Part shown: piece by piece, positions 17,554-25,031 of the stretch
Layout of the letters: each line of letters opens with the position of its first letter
Numbering within the stretch: the stretch's first letter is position 1
From: Streptomyces bacillaris
Lineage (GTDB): Bacteria; Actinomycetota; Actinomycetes; Streptomycetales; Streptomycetaceae
Length of the DNA stretch: 64,000 nucleotides
Assembly (NCBI RefSeq): GCF_003268675.1
Contig: NZ_CP029378.1
Span: 5,766,001 to 5,830,000 of the forward strand
Direction of reading: 5' to 3'
Notes under the pieces: model-generated
Database searches by the model: none
What the model saw: the letters and a program-made list of their open reading frames with translations, nothing else
What the model was told of the DNA's origin: nothing
Made by a program: the position numbers and the translations under genes

Positions 17554-17797
17554 GGTGATCGGTCCCCCAGGAATGACGGCTGCGCGGTGTCACCGGTCGT
17601 CGCCGCCGGTGCGTACTGCCAACCGTATGTACCGGCACCCCTGCGACGGCATCCGGACCGCTACCGTCTCCGGGGTGGGGTTATCCCCCGGTCCCGCTCG
17701 GCCCCGCCGGTCTCGCCCGGTCCCGCACCGGCGGTTCGGGCCGTCCTATCTGTTTATGACCAGGGCCCCTGTCCATGTACGCTGTTGTCTCCTCCAC

Positions 17798-17872
17798 GGG
17801 TGCGTAGCTCAGGGGTAGAGCGCTGCTCTTACAAAGCAGATGTCGGCGGTTCGAAACCGTCCGTGCCCACCA
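17798..17872 (+). tRNA. tRNA-Val (anticodon TAC), AICE attachment site
   Basis: The cloverleaf folds fully: acceptor GGGTGCG / CGTGCCC, D-stem GCTC/GAGC, anticodon stem CTGCT/AGCAG around loop CTTACAA (anticodon TAC), T-stem GGCGG/CCGTC around TTCGAAA, discriminator A and an encoded CCA. The acceptor stem contains T4-G69 and G5-T68 wobble pairs. The 3' half from the anticodon loop onward is duplicated at 30292-30337, marking integration of the element to its right. A strong terminator follows at once. Confidence 0.97.
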
Positions 17873-17873
17873 G
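17828..17873. repeat. attL of the AICE (inside tRNA-Val)
   Basis: Left copy of the integration repeat. It starts in the anticodon loop (CTTACAAAGCAG...) and runs through the CCA end. The first 36 bases are identical to 30292-30327; position 17864 is T where the right copy has C, and 9 further bases match. Confidence 0.93.
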
Positions 17874-17876
17874 CAC

Positions 17877-17910
17877 AAAGACCCCCAGCCGATCATGGCT
17901 GGGGGTCTTT
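17877..17910 (+). terminator. Terminator after tRNA-Val
   Basis: Perfect 14-bp stem AAAGACCCCCAGCC / GGCTGGGGGTCTTT with a GATCAT loop, ending in TTT. It lies 4 nt after the tRNA. It is on the element side of attL, so the AICE supplies its own terminator for the split tRNA gene. Confidence 0.9.
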
Positions 17911-17933
17911 GACATCCACCTCTGACATCAACG
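17910..17933. promoter_or_regulatory. Candidate integrase arm-binding site, left end
   Basis: Two copies of GACATCMAC (GACATCCAC and GACATCAAC) separated by 5 nt. The same arrangement, identical except for the 4-nt spacer core, recurs near attR at 30185-30208. Placement just inside each element end suits arm-type sites of a tyrosine recombinase. Confidence 0.55.
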
Positions 17934-17940
17934 GGCGCGG

Positions 17941-19098
17941 TCACCCACGGTCAGGCCGCTGTCGCCTCAGCATGCGGTCGAGGTGACTCACGGCCTCGCG
18001 CTGCGTGTCCTGCACGACGTGGGCATAGATGTTCATCGTGACCGCGATCTGACTGTGCCCGAGGATCTCCATCACGACACGGGGAGCGACCCCGGCGGCA
18101 GTGAGCAGGGTCGCGCAGCCGTGACGGGCATCGTGCAGCCGGATCACACGAAGCCCTGCGGTCCCGGCGACCCGCGTGAACGAGCGGTACAGGTTGCGCG
18201 GCTCAATCGGCCGGCCGGATCGGGTGGTGAAGACGTAGCCGGTCTCCTCCCACTGATCACCGGCAGCCTCACGCAGGGCCGCTTGCCTCAGACGTTCCCA
18301 ACGGAGCGGAGCGACGCACAGGGCGGGCAGTGGCAGTGTCTGCTTCCTGCGGCGCCCCTTGGGATCGTCCTCGTACGCCTCACCGCGGACACGCTGCCGC
18401 TGAGTGCGAACCCGGATCTCCCGCTTGTCGAGGTCCACGTTCTCCCACCGAAGACCGACGATCTCCCCACGGCGGAAGCCGAGCGCGATGGCGAGGACGA
18501 AGGCCGCGTAGAGCGGGTCCTTCCTGGCAGCGGTGAGGAAGGTCAAGGTCTCGTCGAGCGACCAGGGGGAGAGGTCCCGCGCTTCTGCCGAGGGCGGCTC
18601 CACGAGGGTCGCCACGTTCCGCATGACGAGTTCCTCCCGGCAGGCAGCCGTCAGCGCTGTACGCAGGACGCGATGGGACTCCTTGGCGGTCGCTGCGGTG
18701 GTCTGCTGCTCCAACCGGACCAGGAAGCGCCGGACGTCAGCGACGCTCAACGATTCGAGGCGCTTTGAGCCGAGCATGGGCGCGAGGTAGAGGCGGATGT
18801 GCGTCTCGTACTTCGCGTAGGTCGTGCGCTTGCGGCGCGGCTTGATGATGTTCTCCAGCCAGTAGGGCAGCCACTCGGAGAGCTTGGCCGACCGCGTGGG
18901 CACGGGTACGCCCTGGTCCACTTTGGCGAGCAGGTCACGGCGCTTGGTGTCGCATTCGGCCCAGGTCTTGCCGTAGGCGAACTTGCGGGCGCGGGTGCCG
19001 TCCGGCTGGAGGACGTAGACCGCGGCTTGATAGCGGCCGTCCTTGCGCTTGGTGATGGTGCCCGCGCCGTTGGGGTTGCGCTTGCGCTGGGGAGGCAT
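17941..19098 (-). CDS. int: AICE site-specific tyrosine recombinase (integrase)
   Basis: A 385-residue integrase that joins attP to the tRNA-Val attB. An N-terminal arm-binding region (GAGTITKRKDGRYQAAVYV) is followed by a SAM-like core-binding domain (about residues 70-165) and the catalytic domain. Active-site residues are visible: R210 in GFRRGEIVGL, H322/R325 in LHDARHG, H348 in LGHSQ and nucleophile Y358 in MNIYAH; a Lys lies in the beta-hairpin near 250. The stop is only about 70 bp from attL. The ATG start overlaps the xis stop (TGATG), so int is translated with xis. Intact by every visible criterion. Confidence 0.95.
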   Translation of the reverse strand: MPPQRKRNPNGAGTITKRKDGRYQAAVYVLQPDGTRARKFAYGKTWAECDTKRRDLLAKVDQGVPVPTRSAKLSEWLPYWLENIIKPRRKRTTYAKYETHIRLYLAPMLGSKRLESLSVADVRRFLVRLEQQTTAATAKESHRVLRTALTAACREELVMRNVATLVEPPSAEARDLSPWSLDETLTFLTAARKDPLYAAFVLAIALGFRRGEIVGLRWENVDLDKREIRVRTQRQRVRGEAYEDDPKGRRRKQTLPLPALCVAPLRWERLRQAALREAAGDQWEETGYVFTTRSGRPIEPRNLYRSFTRVAGTAGLRVIRLHDARHGCATLLTAAGVAPRVVMEILGHSQIAVTMNIYAHVVQDTQREAVSHLDRMLRRQRPDRG

Positions 19099-19286
19099 CA
19101 GGCGGCTTCCTCGATCTCGTTGACGATGAAGTCCCGTACGGAGTCGGCGGGGATACGCCGGGCCCGGCCGATGGTGATGGAGACCAGTCGGCGGGAGCGG
19201 ATCAGGTCGTAGACGGTGGAGCGTCCGAGCTTCAGCCGCGCCATGACCTCGGGCACGGTGAGGAGTTCGGCGGTGGCGGTGGTCAC
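19098..19286 (-). CDS. xis: Excisionase / helix-turn-helix protein
   Basis: A 62-residue MerR-like winged-helix protein: LLTVPEVMARLKLGRSTVYD followed by LIRSRRLVSITIGRARRIPA, the usual AICE Xis pattern that bends att DNA to favour excision. The GTG at 19286 overlaps the rep stop codon (GTGA), and its stop overlaps the int start (TGATG). rep, xis and int therefore form one translationally coupled unit, as in pSAM2. It is too short for many gene callers, but the HTH pattern and the overlaps support it. Confidence 0.9.
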   Translation of the reverse strand: MTTATAELLTVPEVMARLKLGRSTVYDLIRSRRLVSITIGRARRIPADSVRDFIVNEIEEAA

Positions 19287-20698
19287 GATGCGGCTCCTTC
19301 CAGGGCGAGTTGGTCTTGCAGTTCGGCGCGGTGTTCGCGGGCGGTTTCGCGGTTGTGTTGGATGTCGCGGTGGATGTTGGCGGCGAGCCAGGATTCGCCG
19401 GGGGTGTGGCCGTTTCCGGCGTAGGCCCAGTGGGCGAGGGTGAGCGTGGTGGCCTCGGGGTGGTCGTCGGGGTCGGGGAGGCCGAGGGCGGTTCGTTGTT
19501 CGGCGGCGCGGTAGTCGGCGCGGACCTGGCGGAGTGCGCCGAGGGTGGTGGAGTAGGCGCGGGATTTGGTGGAGAAGTGGCCGCGGAAGCCGAGCATGTG
19601 GGCCCAGTCGCGGAGCTTGCGTTCGGGGTAGGCGTGGTGCAGGTCGAGGCACGCTTCGATAAGCCGCCGGGGGTGCTCCGGCACGTCGAGCAGCACCAGG
19701 GCTTCCTTGTTGCCGACGCGGTGGTCGACGGTCCCGGTGGTCTCGGCCGCCTTGGTGGCGTACTTGGCGACGTAGGAGGCGACGGCTTGTTCGGTGAGGT
19801 CTTCGCCGTTGCCGAACGCGCCGATGGGCTGCACGTCGAGCTGAGTGCCCCACCGCAGCGTCCACCCGTCCCTGATCCCGGCTTCCGGGTTGGCGGGCAC
19901 GTCGACTTCGACGCGGGCGGCGGCTGCGCGGATCGCGTCGTCCAGGAGGTCGAGGGTGGCCCAGGCCGGTGGCGGGGTGTCCGGGCCGTCGGGTCCGTCG
20001 AAGCGGATCACCGCGTGAAAGTGGACGGCTCCTCGCTTCTGGTACTCCGCGACTTTCCCGAAGGAGACTTTGGACTGTTCGCGGGCGGCTTTCTGGGTGA
20101 GTCCGGCGCGGCGGGCGATTTCGCGGCGGAGGTAGATCGTGAAGTAGCGCCAGAGGTCGGAGGCGTGGTTGTTCCACAGCACCGCCCCCGCGTAGTCGTA
20201 GGTGTCCGGGTCGAGCGGCGTGCCCAGCTCGGGGGCGTCCTCGGTGTGCCGGGTGCCGCAGCGGCAGGGGCGGTTGCCGGGCCGGTTGTGGACCGGGCCG
20301 AACGACGGGGCCGTCAGCGTCGCGAAGACCCGGGGGTGATCCCGGATCGTGGTGGGGGTGCCTTTGTCGGGGTCGCCGGTGAGTCCGGCGCGGATGAGGT
20401 GGTAGGTGTCGCCTGCGTAGGTCCAGGCGCAGGCGGGGCAGCGGGAGGCGCGGCGGTTGCCGCAGGCGATCCGTAACCGGCCCCCGGGCTCGGTGTCCGT
20501 GGAGTAGTGGTGCAGGACCGTGCCGGTGGTGCGGTCGATGGTCTTGGTGGCGCCGGTGAGGTGGATGGGCTGGGAGCAGCCTCCGGTGCGGCGGAGTTGT
20601 TCGGTGAGGCGGTCGAAGCCGGGAGACCCGGCCACCCGGAGCAGATCGCTCAGGGTGGCCGGGTCCAGGCCCGCCGCAGCAGCAGCGGTAGCGGTCAT
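19283..20698 (-). CDS. rep: AICE replication initiator (RepSA-like, rolling-circle type)
   Basis: A 471-residue replication initiator. Features of the HUH class are visible: the HUH motif VHFHAVIRFDG (His226/His228) binds the metal, and VASYVAKYATK (Tyr309/Tyr313 with Lys312) carries the nicking tyrosine. A Cys-rich zinc segment (RCPACAWTYAG, CRCGTRHTED) lies in the N-terminal half. Such proteins replicate the excised circle and are needed for transfer and spread. ATG 20698 is used. Overlapped by xis at its 3' end and preceded by a string of small transfer genes on the same strand. Confidence 0.9.
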   Translation of the reverse strand: MTATAAAAAGLDPATLSDLLRVAGSPGFDRLTEQLRRTGGCSQPIHLTGATKTIDRTTGTVLHHYSTDTEPGGRLRIACGNRRASRCPACAWTYAGDTYHLIRAGLTGDPDKGTPTTIRDHPRVFATLTAPSFGPVHNRPGNRPCRCGTRHTEDAPELGTPLDPDTYDYAGAVLWNNHASDLWRYFTIYLRREIARRAGLTQKAAREQSKVSFGKVAEYQKRGAVHFHAVIRFDGPDGPDTPPPAWATLDLLDDAIRAAAARVEVDVPANPEAGIRDGWTLRWGTQLDVQPIGAFGNGEDLTEQAVASYVAKYATKAAETTGTVDHRVGNKEALVLLDVPEHPRRLIEACLDLHHAYPERKLRDWAHMLGFRGHFSTKSRAYSTTLGALRQVRADYRAAEQRTALGLPDPDDHPEATTLTLAHWAYAGNGHTPGESWLAANIHRDIQHNRETAREHRAELQDQLALEGAAS

Positions 20699-20700
20699 GG

Positions 20701-20895
20701 TCAGCGCACCGTCCGGCCGTGCGCGGAACCGTGGTTCGCGGTGTAGCCCTCCACCAGGGCACGTACCTGGTTGTCCCCGGTCGCGGTGGCGGAGGCACCG
20801 CAGTGGCAGACGGCCGAGCCGGTGGCCGGGGCGTTCGGGGAGGGCTTGCTGACGTAGAGGCCGGGGCGGTCCGGGGTGGGGGTCAGGTTGGCCAT
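20701..20895 (-). CDS. Small AICE protein upstream of rep
   Basis: A 64-residue protein with one conserved-looking core, AVCHCGASATATGDNQVRAL, containing a single CxC and probably a metal or nucleic-acid site. Its stop lies just before the rep start, so the two are translated together. Similar small genes sit before rep in many AICEs; function is unknown. Confidence 0.7.
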   Translation of the reverse strand: MANLTPTPDRPGLYVSKPSPNAPATGSAVCHCGASATATGDNQVRALVEGYTANHGSAHGRTVR

Positions 20896-20900
20896 GGCGC

Positions 20901-21083
20901 TCAGGCCCCGATCCGGGTGTGGGCGCGGGCGGTGGTGGTGTGGCCGGTGCCGTGGCAGGCGGGGCAGTTCGCGGTGGTGGTCTTGCGCTGCCCGGTGGGG
21001 GTGGTCTGGCCGGTGGTGATGGTGACGGTGGGGAAGCCGTCGCAGTGGCCGCAGATCGGCCGGGGCGGGGTGTGCTGGGGCAT
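20901..21083 (-). CDS. Small double-CxxC protein (zinc-finger-like) of the AICE
   Basis: A 60-residue protein with two zinc knuckles, CGHCDGFP and CPACHGTGH, resembling a DnaJ-type CxxCxGxG repeat. It lies 5 bp from the neighbouring small gene in the same direction. Probably a small DNA-binding or chaperone-like accessory of the transfer region; no specific role can be assigned. Confidence 0.7.
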   Translation of the reverse strand: MPQHTPPRPICGHCDGFPTVTITTGQTTPTGQRKTTTANCPACHGTGHTTTARAHTRIGA

Positions 21084-21176
21084 GATGGGATCTCCCTTTC
21101 GGGTCCGTTGGATCTGGGATGGGTTGGGCGCCCGGGGCGGCGGAAGTTTGGCGACCGAGGCCGCCCCGGGGGCCGG

Positions 21177-21413
21177 TTAGCGTCGGCGGTTGCGGCGCGG
21201 GGTCTTGATCGGGGGCAGGGCGTCGTAGGACTCCTGACCGGCCTGGAACGAGGCGGCGTCCGTCTCGCCGGTTGCGGTGTTGTCGTACTCGCGGCCGATG
21301 CGGCGCATGGTCTTGCGGTCGCCGTGGCGGCGGGCGATGGCGAACTCCCGGCCCAGCTCGGCCATAGCCGGGTTACTCGGGGTGTCGTTGCTCTTACGGC
21401 TGAAGAAGCCCAT
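21177..21413 (-). CDS. Small basic AICE protein
   Basis: A 78-residue protein starting MGFFSRKSNDTPSNP, with a central helix ELGREFAIARRHGDRKTMRR and a basic tail KTPRRNRRR. It overlaps no neighbour but lies 1 bp from the next gene (21415), so is co-translated. No recognised domain; common in AICE transfer operons as a hypothetical protein. Confidence 0.65.
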   Translation of the reverse strand: MGFFSRKSNDTPSNPAMAELGREFAIARRHGDRKTMRRIGREYDNTATGETDAASFQAGQESYDALPPIKTPRRNRRR

Positions 21414-21414
21414 G

Positions 21415-21750
21415 TCAGTTGCCCTTCTGGTTGTTGAGGAGCGAGCGCAGGACCACGGCGCACAGGGCGACCGAGGCGGCGGTGATCGCGGTGGCCAGCA
21501 GCATCGAGACCAGGACCGTCCCGACGACCAGGACTACGGCGGTGCCGCCCGCGGCGGCCACGATCAGCGAGCCCGGGGTGAACTGAACGGCCCGACGGGC
21601 GGACGGGGCGGCCGGGGCGGGCGCCAGGCCCGGGGCGGGGGTGTGGTGGCAGGTGCAGGCCGGGGCGTGGGTGATGCCGGTGAGCGGCTGCACCAGCGAC
21701 GTTCCCGGGGTGGGTGCGGTGTCGGGGGGCGGGATCTTCGGAGTGAACAC
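21415..21750 (-). CDS. SpdB-like membrane protein (plasmid spread)
   Basis: A 111-residue protein: Pro/Thr-rich N-terminus with a CTCHH cluster, then about 55 hydrophobic residues (LIVAAAGGTAVVLVVGTVLV; SMLLATAITAASVALCAVVL) forming two membrane spans, ending RSLLNNQKGN. SpdB-type proteins are needed for intramycelial spread of conjugative plasmids. Assignment rests on length, topology and gene neighbourhood. Confidence 0.75.
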   Translation of the reverse strand: MFTPKIPPPDTAPTPGTSLVQPLTGITHAPACTCHHTPAPGLAPAPAAPSARRAVQFTPGSLIVAAAGGTAVVLVVGTVLVSMLLATAITAASVALCAVVLRSLLNNQKGN

Positions 21751-21763
21751 GGATTGCCTCCTG

Positions 21764-21952
21764 TCAGGGGTTGCAGCGGTGGGTGCGGGCGGCGAGTTCG
21801 GCGGCGGGACGCTCGTCGTAGTCGCCGGAGAAGTTGCAGCGGGGTGCGGTGCACACGGCGGTGTGCTTGGTGCGTCCCCGGCCGTCGTAGTGGGTGCCGA
21901 CCTGGACGGGGCCGAAGCGGACCACGTTCGTGAAGCGGTTCGGGCGCGGCAT
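21764..21952 (-). CDS. Mobile-element transfer protein (SpdA-like)
   Basis: A 62-residue protein, MPRPNRFTNVVRFGPVQVGT, with CTAPRCNFSGDYD (CxxxxC) and a C-terminal HRCNP. This pattern is widely annotated as a mobile element transfer protein in Streptomyces AICEs. It likely binds zinc through its three Cys and the His. Lies 3 bp from the next small gene. Confidence 0.78.
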   Translation of the reverse strand: MPRPNRFTNVVRFGPVQVGTHYDGRGRTKHTAVCTAPRCNFSGDYDERPAAELAARTHRCNP

Positions 21953-21955
21953 GGG

Positions 21956-22141
21956 TCAGTCCTCCTGTCGGAGGCTGTTGCCGGGGAACTCGGCGCGGAT
22001 GAGGGCGGCGTCGGCGGGGTCGGTGGTGCGGTCGGCGGCCTCTTCCGCGAGGAGCCGGGCCAGGGTGGGGCGGCCGGAGTTGGCCATCTCGCGTGCGGCG
22101 TCGAGGTAGTCGGCGGGGCGGTTGAAGTTGAACAGGCCCAC
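21956..22141 (-). CDS. Small AICE protein, helical
   Basis: A 61-residue acidic protein, MGLFNFNRPADYLDAAREMA, predicted as two or three helices (TLARLLAEEAADRTTDPADA). GTG 22141 has AAGGAA upstream; the longer open frame to 22396 is antisense-like low complexity and rejected. Located between the DUF2637 gene and the SpdA-like gene in the transfer operon. Function unknown. Confidence 0.7.
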   Translation of the reverse strand: MGLFNFNRPADYLDAAREMANSGRPTLARLLAEEAADRTTDPADAALIRAEFPGNSLRQED

Positions 22142-22157
22142 GGAAGTTCCTTTCTGA

Positions 22158-22826
22158 TCAGGCGAGTTGGGCGGTGATGGCGTCTGCGAGGGGTGCGGGG
22201 ACGCCGAGGCGGGCTCGCAGGGTGGCGGAGTCGATCCGGTTGCCGGTGGTGGCGTGGTGGGTGTCAGCGAGCTTGCGGGCGTGATCGAGGAGAGCCGGAG
22301 GAACCGGCACATCCGGTGCCGTGACCGGGACGGCCGCCGGTGCCGCCGCCTCAGGCGCAGACGGGGGCGGAAGTTCGGGGGCGGGTTCGGGTTCACGCTC
22401 CACCGTCACGTCCGGGGCCGGTTCAGGCTCGGAAGGGGTGGGCAGTGGTGCCGCGGTGACGGGCGCGGTCTGGGGGCTGTGGACGAGGAGGGTTCCGCCG
22501 AGGAAGGCGAGGGCGGGCCATCCGGCGACGAGGATGCGCAGCCAGGCGGGAACGTCGTTGAGGTCGAGGAGTCCGGCGGTGGCGACGTTCGCGCCGAGCG
22601 AGGCGGCCAGGGCGATGACGAACCAGGCCCAGGCGGCGCGGTTGTCGGCGGTCGTGCGCATACGCCGCCAGGCCGCGACGAGGAGCAGGTCGACGCTGAC
22701 CGGGTAGGCCCAGGCCTTCCAGCCGTCCTGTCCGGCTGCCTCAGCCAGGTCGTGCAGGTGCGCGAAGGACAGGGCACCAGCGATCACGGCTTGGACGAGC
22801 ACGGCGTCAATACGGATACGGGACAC
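22158..22826 (-). CDS. DUF2637 membrane protein (SpdB2-like)
   Basis: A 222-residue protein of the DUF2637 family, found in actinomycete plasmids and AICEs. Four hydrophobic segments fill residues 10-115 (VQAVIAGALSFAHLHDLAE, WAYPVSVDLLLVAAW, AWFVIALAASLGANVATAGL, LRILVAGWPALAFLGGTLLV). A Pro/Glu/Ala-rich linker and a C-terminal helix-turn-helix-like domain follow (LADTHHATTGNRIDSATLRA). Likely part of the spread machinery together with Tra. Confidence 0.85.
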   Translation of the reverse strand: MSRIRIDAVLVQAVIAGALSFAHLHDLAEAAGQDGWKAWAYPVSVDLLLVAAWRRMRTTADNRAAWAWFVIALAASLGANVATAGLLDLNDVPAWLRILVAGWPALAFLGGTLLVHSPQTAPVTAAPLPTPSEPEPAPDVTVEREPEPAPELPPPSAPEAAAPAAVPVTAPDVPVPPALLDHARKLADTHHATTGNRIDSATLRARLGVPAPLADAITAQLA

Positions 22827-22907
22827 GGGTTCACCTCCTTTCGAGGGGGTGGGCCGGTGCCGGGCGGGGAACTGGGCCGCCGCCGGGCACCGGGGTGAGA
22901 GGGGTGG

Positions 22908-23108
22908 TCAGGCGTCGGGAGCGAGGCCGGTGCCGAGGCAGTTGAGGCAGAGGCCGTCCTGCTGGCCGACCGGGCGGCGCTTGCGGCCGACGCGGACCGT
23001 GGCGGCGACCATCCCGGACCCGTCACACGGCGAGCAGACAACCGGCTCGGCCGGGGCGGGCGGGGCGGGGTTCTTAGGGGGCTTGGTGGTGGTCCGTCGA
23101 GGTGCCAT
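22908..23108 (-). CDS. Small CxxC protein of the AICE transfer operon
   Basis: A 66-residue protein with a Lys/Pro-rich start and two CxxC knuckles, VCSPCDGSGM and LCLNCLGTGL, again of the DnaJ zinc type. It lies between tra and the DUF2637 gene on the same strand. Function unknown, but the repeated occurrence of CxxC small proteins in this operon (see 20901) is notable. Confidence 0.72.
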   Translation of the reverse strand: MAPRRTTTKPPKNPAPPAPAEPVVCSPCDGSGMVAATVRVGRKRRPVGQQDGLCLNCLGTGLAPDA

Positions 23109-23195
23109 GGCGGTGGTTCCTTCCGGTTCCGGGCATGGGCGGGGTAGGGACCTGGCGCGAAGCAGTCACGCCAACTGGCAGTGCAGGGAGGGGTG

Positions 23196-24548
23196 TTAGC
23201 TGGTTGCCGGACGGGGCTTGAAGAGCGACGGGCCCGGGGCGGGGGCGGCGGACACGGCGGGCCGGAACGGTGCCAGAGCGGCAAGGTGGGGGGTGAGGTG
23301 CGCGTACTCGTGGCAGACCGCGACGGCTTGGGCGGGGGTCATGGCGGGGGTGCGGATGCGGGACCAGCCACCGGAGGAGTCCCCGGCCACCGCGACACCG
23401 GGACGGTCCGGCGCGATGGTCGTGGCAGTGAAGACGGCTTCGGGGGCGATGTCCCCCAGGGCCATCTCGGCGGTCTGCTTGTCGTTGACCCGGTGCACCA
23501 CACGCCCGGTGAGCTGAGCGCGCAAGGCGGTGGCGCCCTTGCCGAGGTCGGAGCCGAACCGCTGCCCGCACACCTCCAGGAAGATCCCCACCGCACGGGC
23601 CATCTGCGCGAGCCGGATCATCCGCATCACCATCCGGTCCCGCCGCTCCTCATCCTTCTTCGCGGCGACGAGGAACAGCTCCGCGACCTCATCGACCAGG
23701 ACGACCAGCGGCACCGGCCGCACCTTCGCAGGCAGGCCCCACATGTCCGGAACACCGTGGGAGCTGAGGAGGTCGAAGCGCTCTTCCATCTCGCCCACGA
23801 GGGCTTCCAGCAGCCCGTCCGCCTCATCCGGAGTGACCGCCAGAGCGGAGAACCGGGGCGCGTAGGCCCGCTGTTCCACACCCCTTTTGCAGTCGATGCC
23901 GACCAGGCCGACCGGCCGTTTCGCCAGGCCGGAGATGAGGTTGCGCTGATACATCGACTTGCCCGACTGATTCGCCCCCACGGTGAGGGCGTGCGGGATC
24001 TTCCGGTAGTCCCGGACGAACGCCGAACCGTCCTCCCGCAGTGCCACCGGCACGACCAGCGGCCCAGCGGTGACGTTGCGGGGGAGGCGGCGGGGCATCT
24101 TCACGCGGCGCAGCACGTCGTAGCCGGTCATCCGCAGTTCCACGAACCCCGGCTTCACCTCCACCACGTGCACGGAGTGGACGCCCCAGGCGTGACGCAG
24201 GCGTTCCGAGGCGGCGGCCACGTCGGCAGGCTCCAGACCAGCAGGGAGGCGGAGGATGGCCCGCATCCCGGTGGTGGAGTAGCGGACCCGGCGGACCTGC
24301 GGGGGAACGGGCTGAACGTCCTGGCGACGGGCCACGTTGCGGACCATGAACGCCCGTAGACGGGACGGCTGGACCGTCAGCCCACACACATCCATCGTCG
24401 CCCGGTACGTCACCGCGAACCGCACCCGGGCGACCGGGGCACCAACCAGCGACCAGAACACCCGAGGAGACCGAGCCTTCGCGTAACCGAGGCCACCGGC
24501 AGCCGATAAGGCCCCCGCAACCTCGATCACCGTAGACAGGTCCGACAT
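23196..24548 (-). CDS. tra: AICE DNA translocase Tra (FtsK/SpoIIIE type)
   Basis: A 450-residue membrane-linked ATPase that pumps double-stranded DNA between hyphae in Streptomyces conjugation. Walker A is GANQSGKS (residues 191-198) and Walker B is VVLVDEVAELF (about 275-285); LAQMARAVGIFLEVCGQRFG follows as in FtsK motors. The short N-terminus (AGALSAAGGLGYAKARSPRV) holds weakly hydrophobic segments, so membrane association may need the SpdB proteins. ATG 24548 begins MSDLSTVIEV, 2 bp after the stop of the upstream gene. Both ATPase motifs are intact. Confidence 0.92.
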   Translation of the reverse strand: MSDLSTVIEVAGALSAAGGLGYAKARSPRVFWSLVGAPVARVRFAVTYRATMDVCGLTVQPSRLRAFMVRNVARRQDVQPVPPQVRRVRYSTTGMRAILRLPAGLEPADVAAASERLRHAWGVHSVHVVEVKPGFVELRMTGYDVLRRVKMPRRLPRNVTAGPLVVPVALREDGSAFVRDYRKIPHALTVGANQSGKSMYQRNLISGLAKRPVGLVGIDCKRGVEQRAYAPRFSALAVTPDEADGLLEALVGEMEERFDLLSSHGVPDMWGLPAKVRPVPLVVLVDEVAELFLVAAKKDEERRDRMVMRMIRLAQMARAVGIFLEVCGQRFGSDLGKGATALRAQLTGRVVHRVNDKQTAEMALGDIAPEAVFTATTIAPDRPGVAVAGDSSGGWSRIRTPAMTPAQAVAVCHEYAHLTPHLAALAPFRPAVSAAPAPGPSLFKPRPATS

Positions 24549-24550
24549 GC

Positions 24551-24880
24551 TCAGGCACCCGCCGTGATGGCCACCGCGCGGAACGAAATGCCGTGCCGGG
24601 TCTGGCCGTTGAACGTGTTCTCCCAGTCCCGGGCCTTGAGGCCAACCACCGTCACCGGGGTGCCCGGGACCAGGTTCTCCGGGACACCCGTGCTCGGCAC
24701 GGTCACCTGGTACAGGTTGCCCTCGCCCTCGTCGGAAATCAGCAGACCCACCGTCGCCAGCGGGGCACCGGTCTCACGGTCGATGGCGATCTCGCCGGTC
24801 TGCTTGCTCACGAGCTTCGGCGTCGGAGGCGTCGCCACGAACACGACAGCGGTCGAAGTATCGATCTTGAACGACGGCAT
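24551..24880 (-). CDS. AICE hypothetical protein upstream of tra
   Basis: A 109-residue protein of predicted beta-rich fold (SFKIDTSTAVVFVATPPTPK, EGNLYQVTVPSTGVPENLVP, GTPVTVVGLKARDWENTFNG). ATG 24880 has AAGGAG upstream; the longer frame to 24973 covers the operator region and is rejected. It is the first gene of the leftward tra operon. An OB-fold single-strand-binding-like role is possible from the strand pattern, but unproven. Confidence 0.75.
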   Translation of the reverse strand: MPSFKIDTSTAVVFVATPPTPKLVSKQTGEIAIDRETGAPLATVGLLISDEGEGNLYQVTVPSTGVPENLVPGTPVTVVGLKARDWENTFNGQTRHGISFRAVAITAGA

Positions 24881-24915
24881 GGTTTCTCCTTGGAGACAGC
24901 AGGTAGGGACCAGAT

Positions 24916-24974
24916 GACCAACTTGGCTAACCTGGTTGGCCACATCTCGAAGGTAGAAGACATGGCTAGCCATG
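24916..24974. promoter_or_regulatory. Candidate GntR (KorSA-like) operators between the tra operon and the regulator
   Basis: The 151-bp divergent region has a perfect 14-bp palindrome CATGGCTAGCCATG (24961-24974) and a related imperfect repeat around GGCTAACCTGGTTGGCC (24924-24941). Both contain GGCTA(A/G)CC. In pSAM2 a GntR protein (KorSA) represses activator/transfer functions from its own divergent promoter, so these are likely its operators. Confidence 0.6.
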
Positions 24975-25031
24975 TCAACAACATGACTGCCATGACTGTC
25001 CCGCCTCGCAGGTCTCGCCTACCATCGGTCC

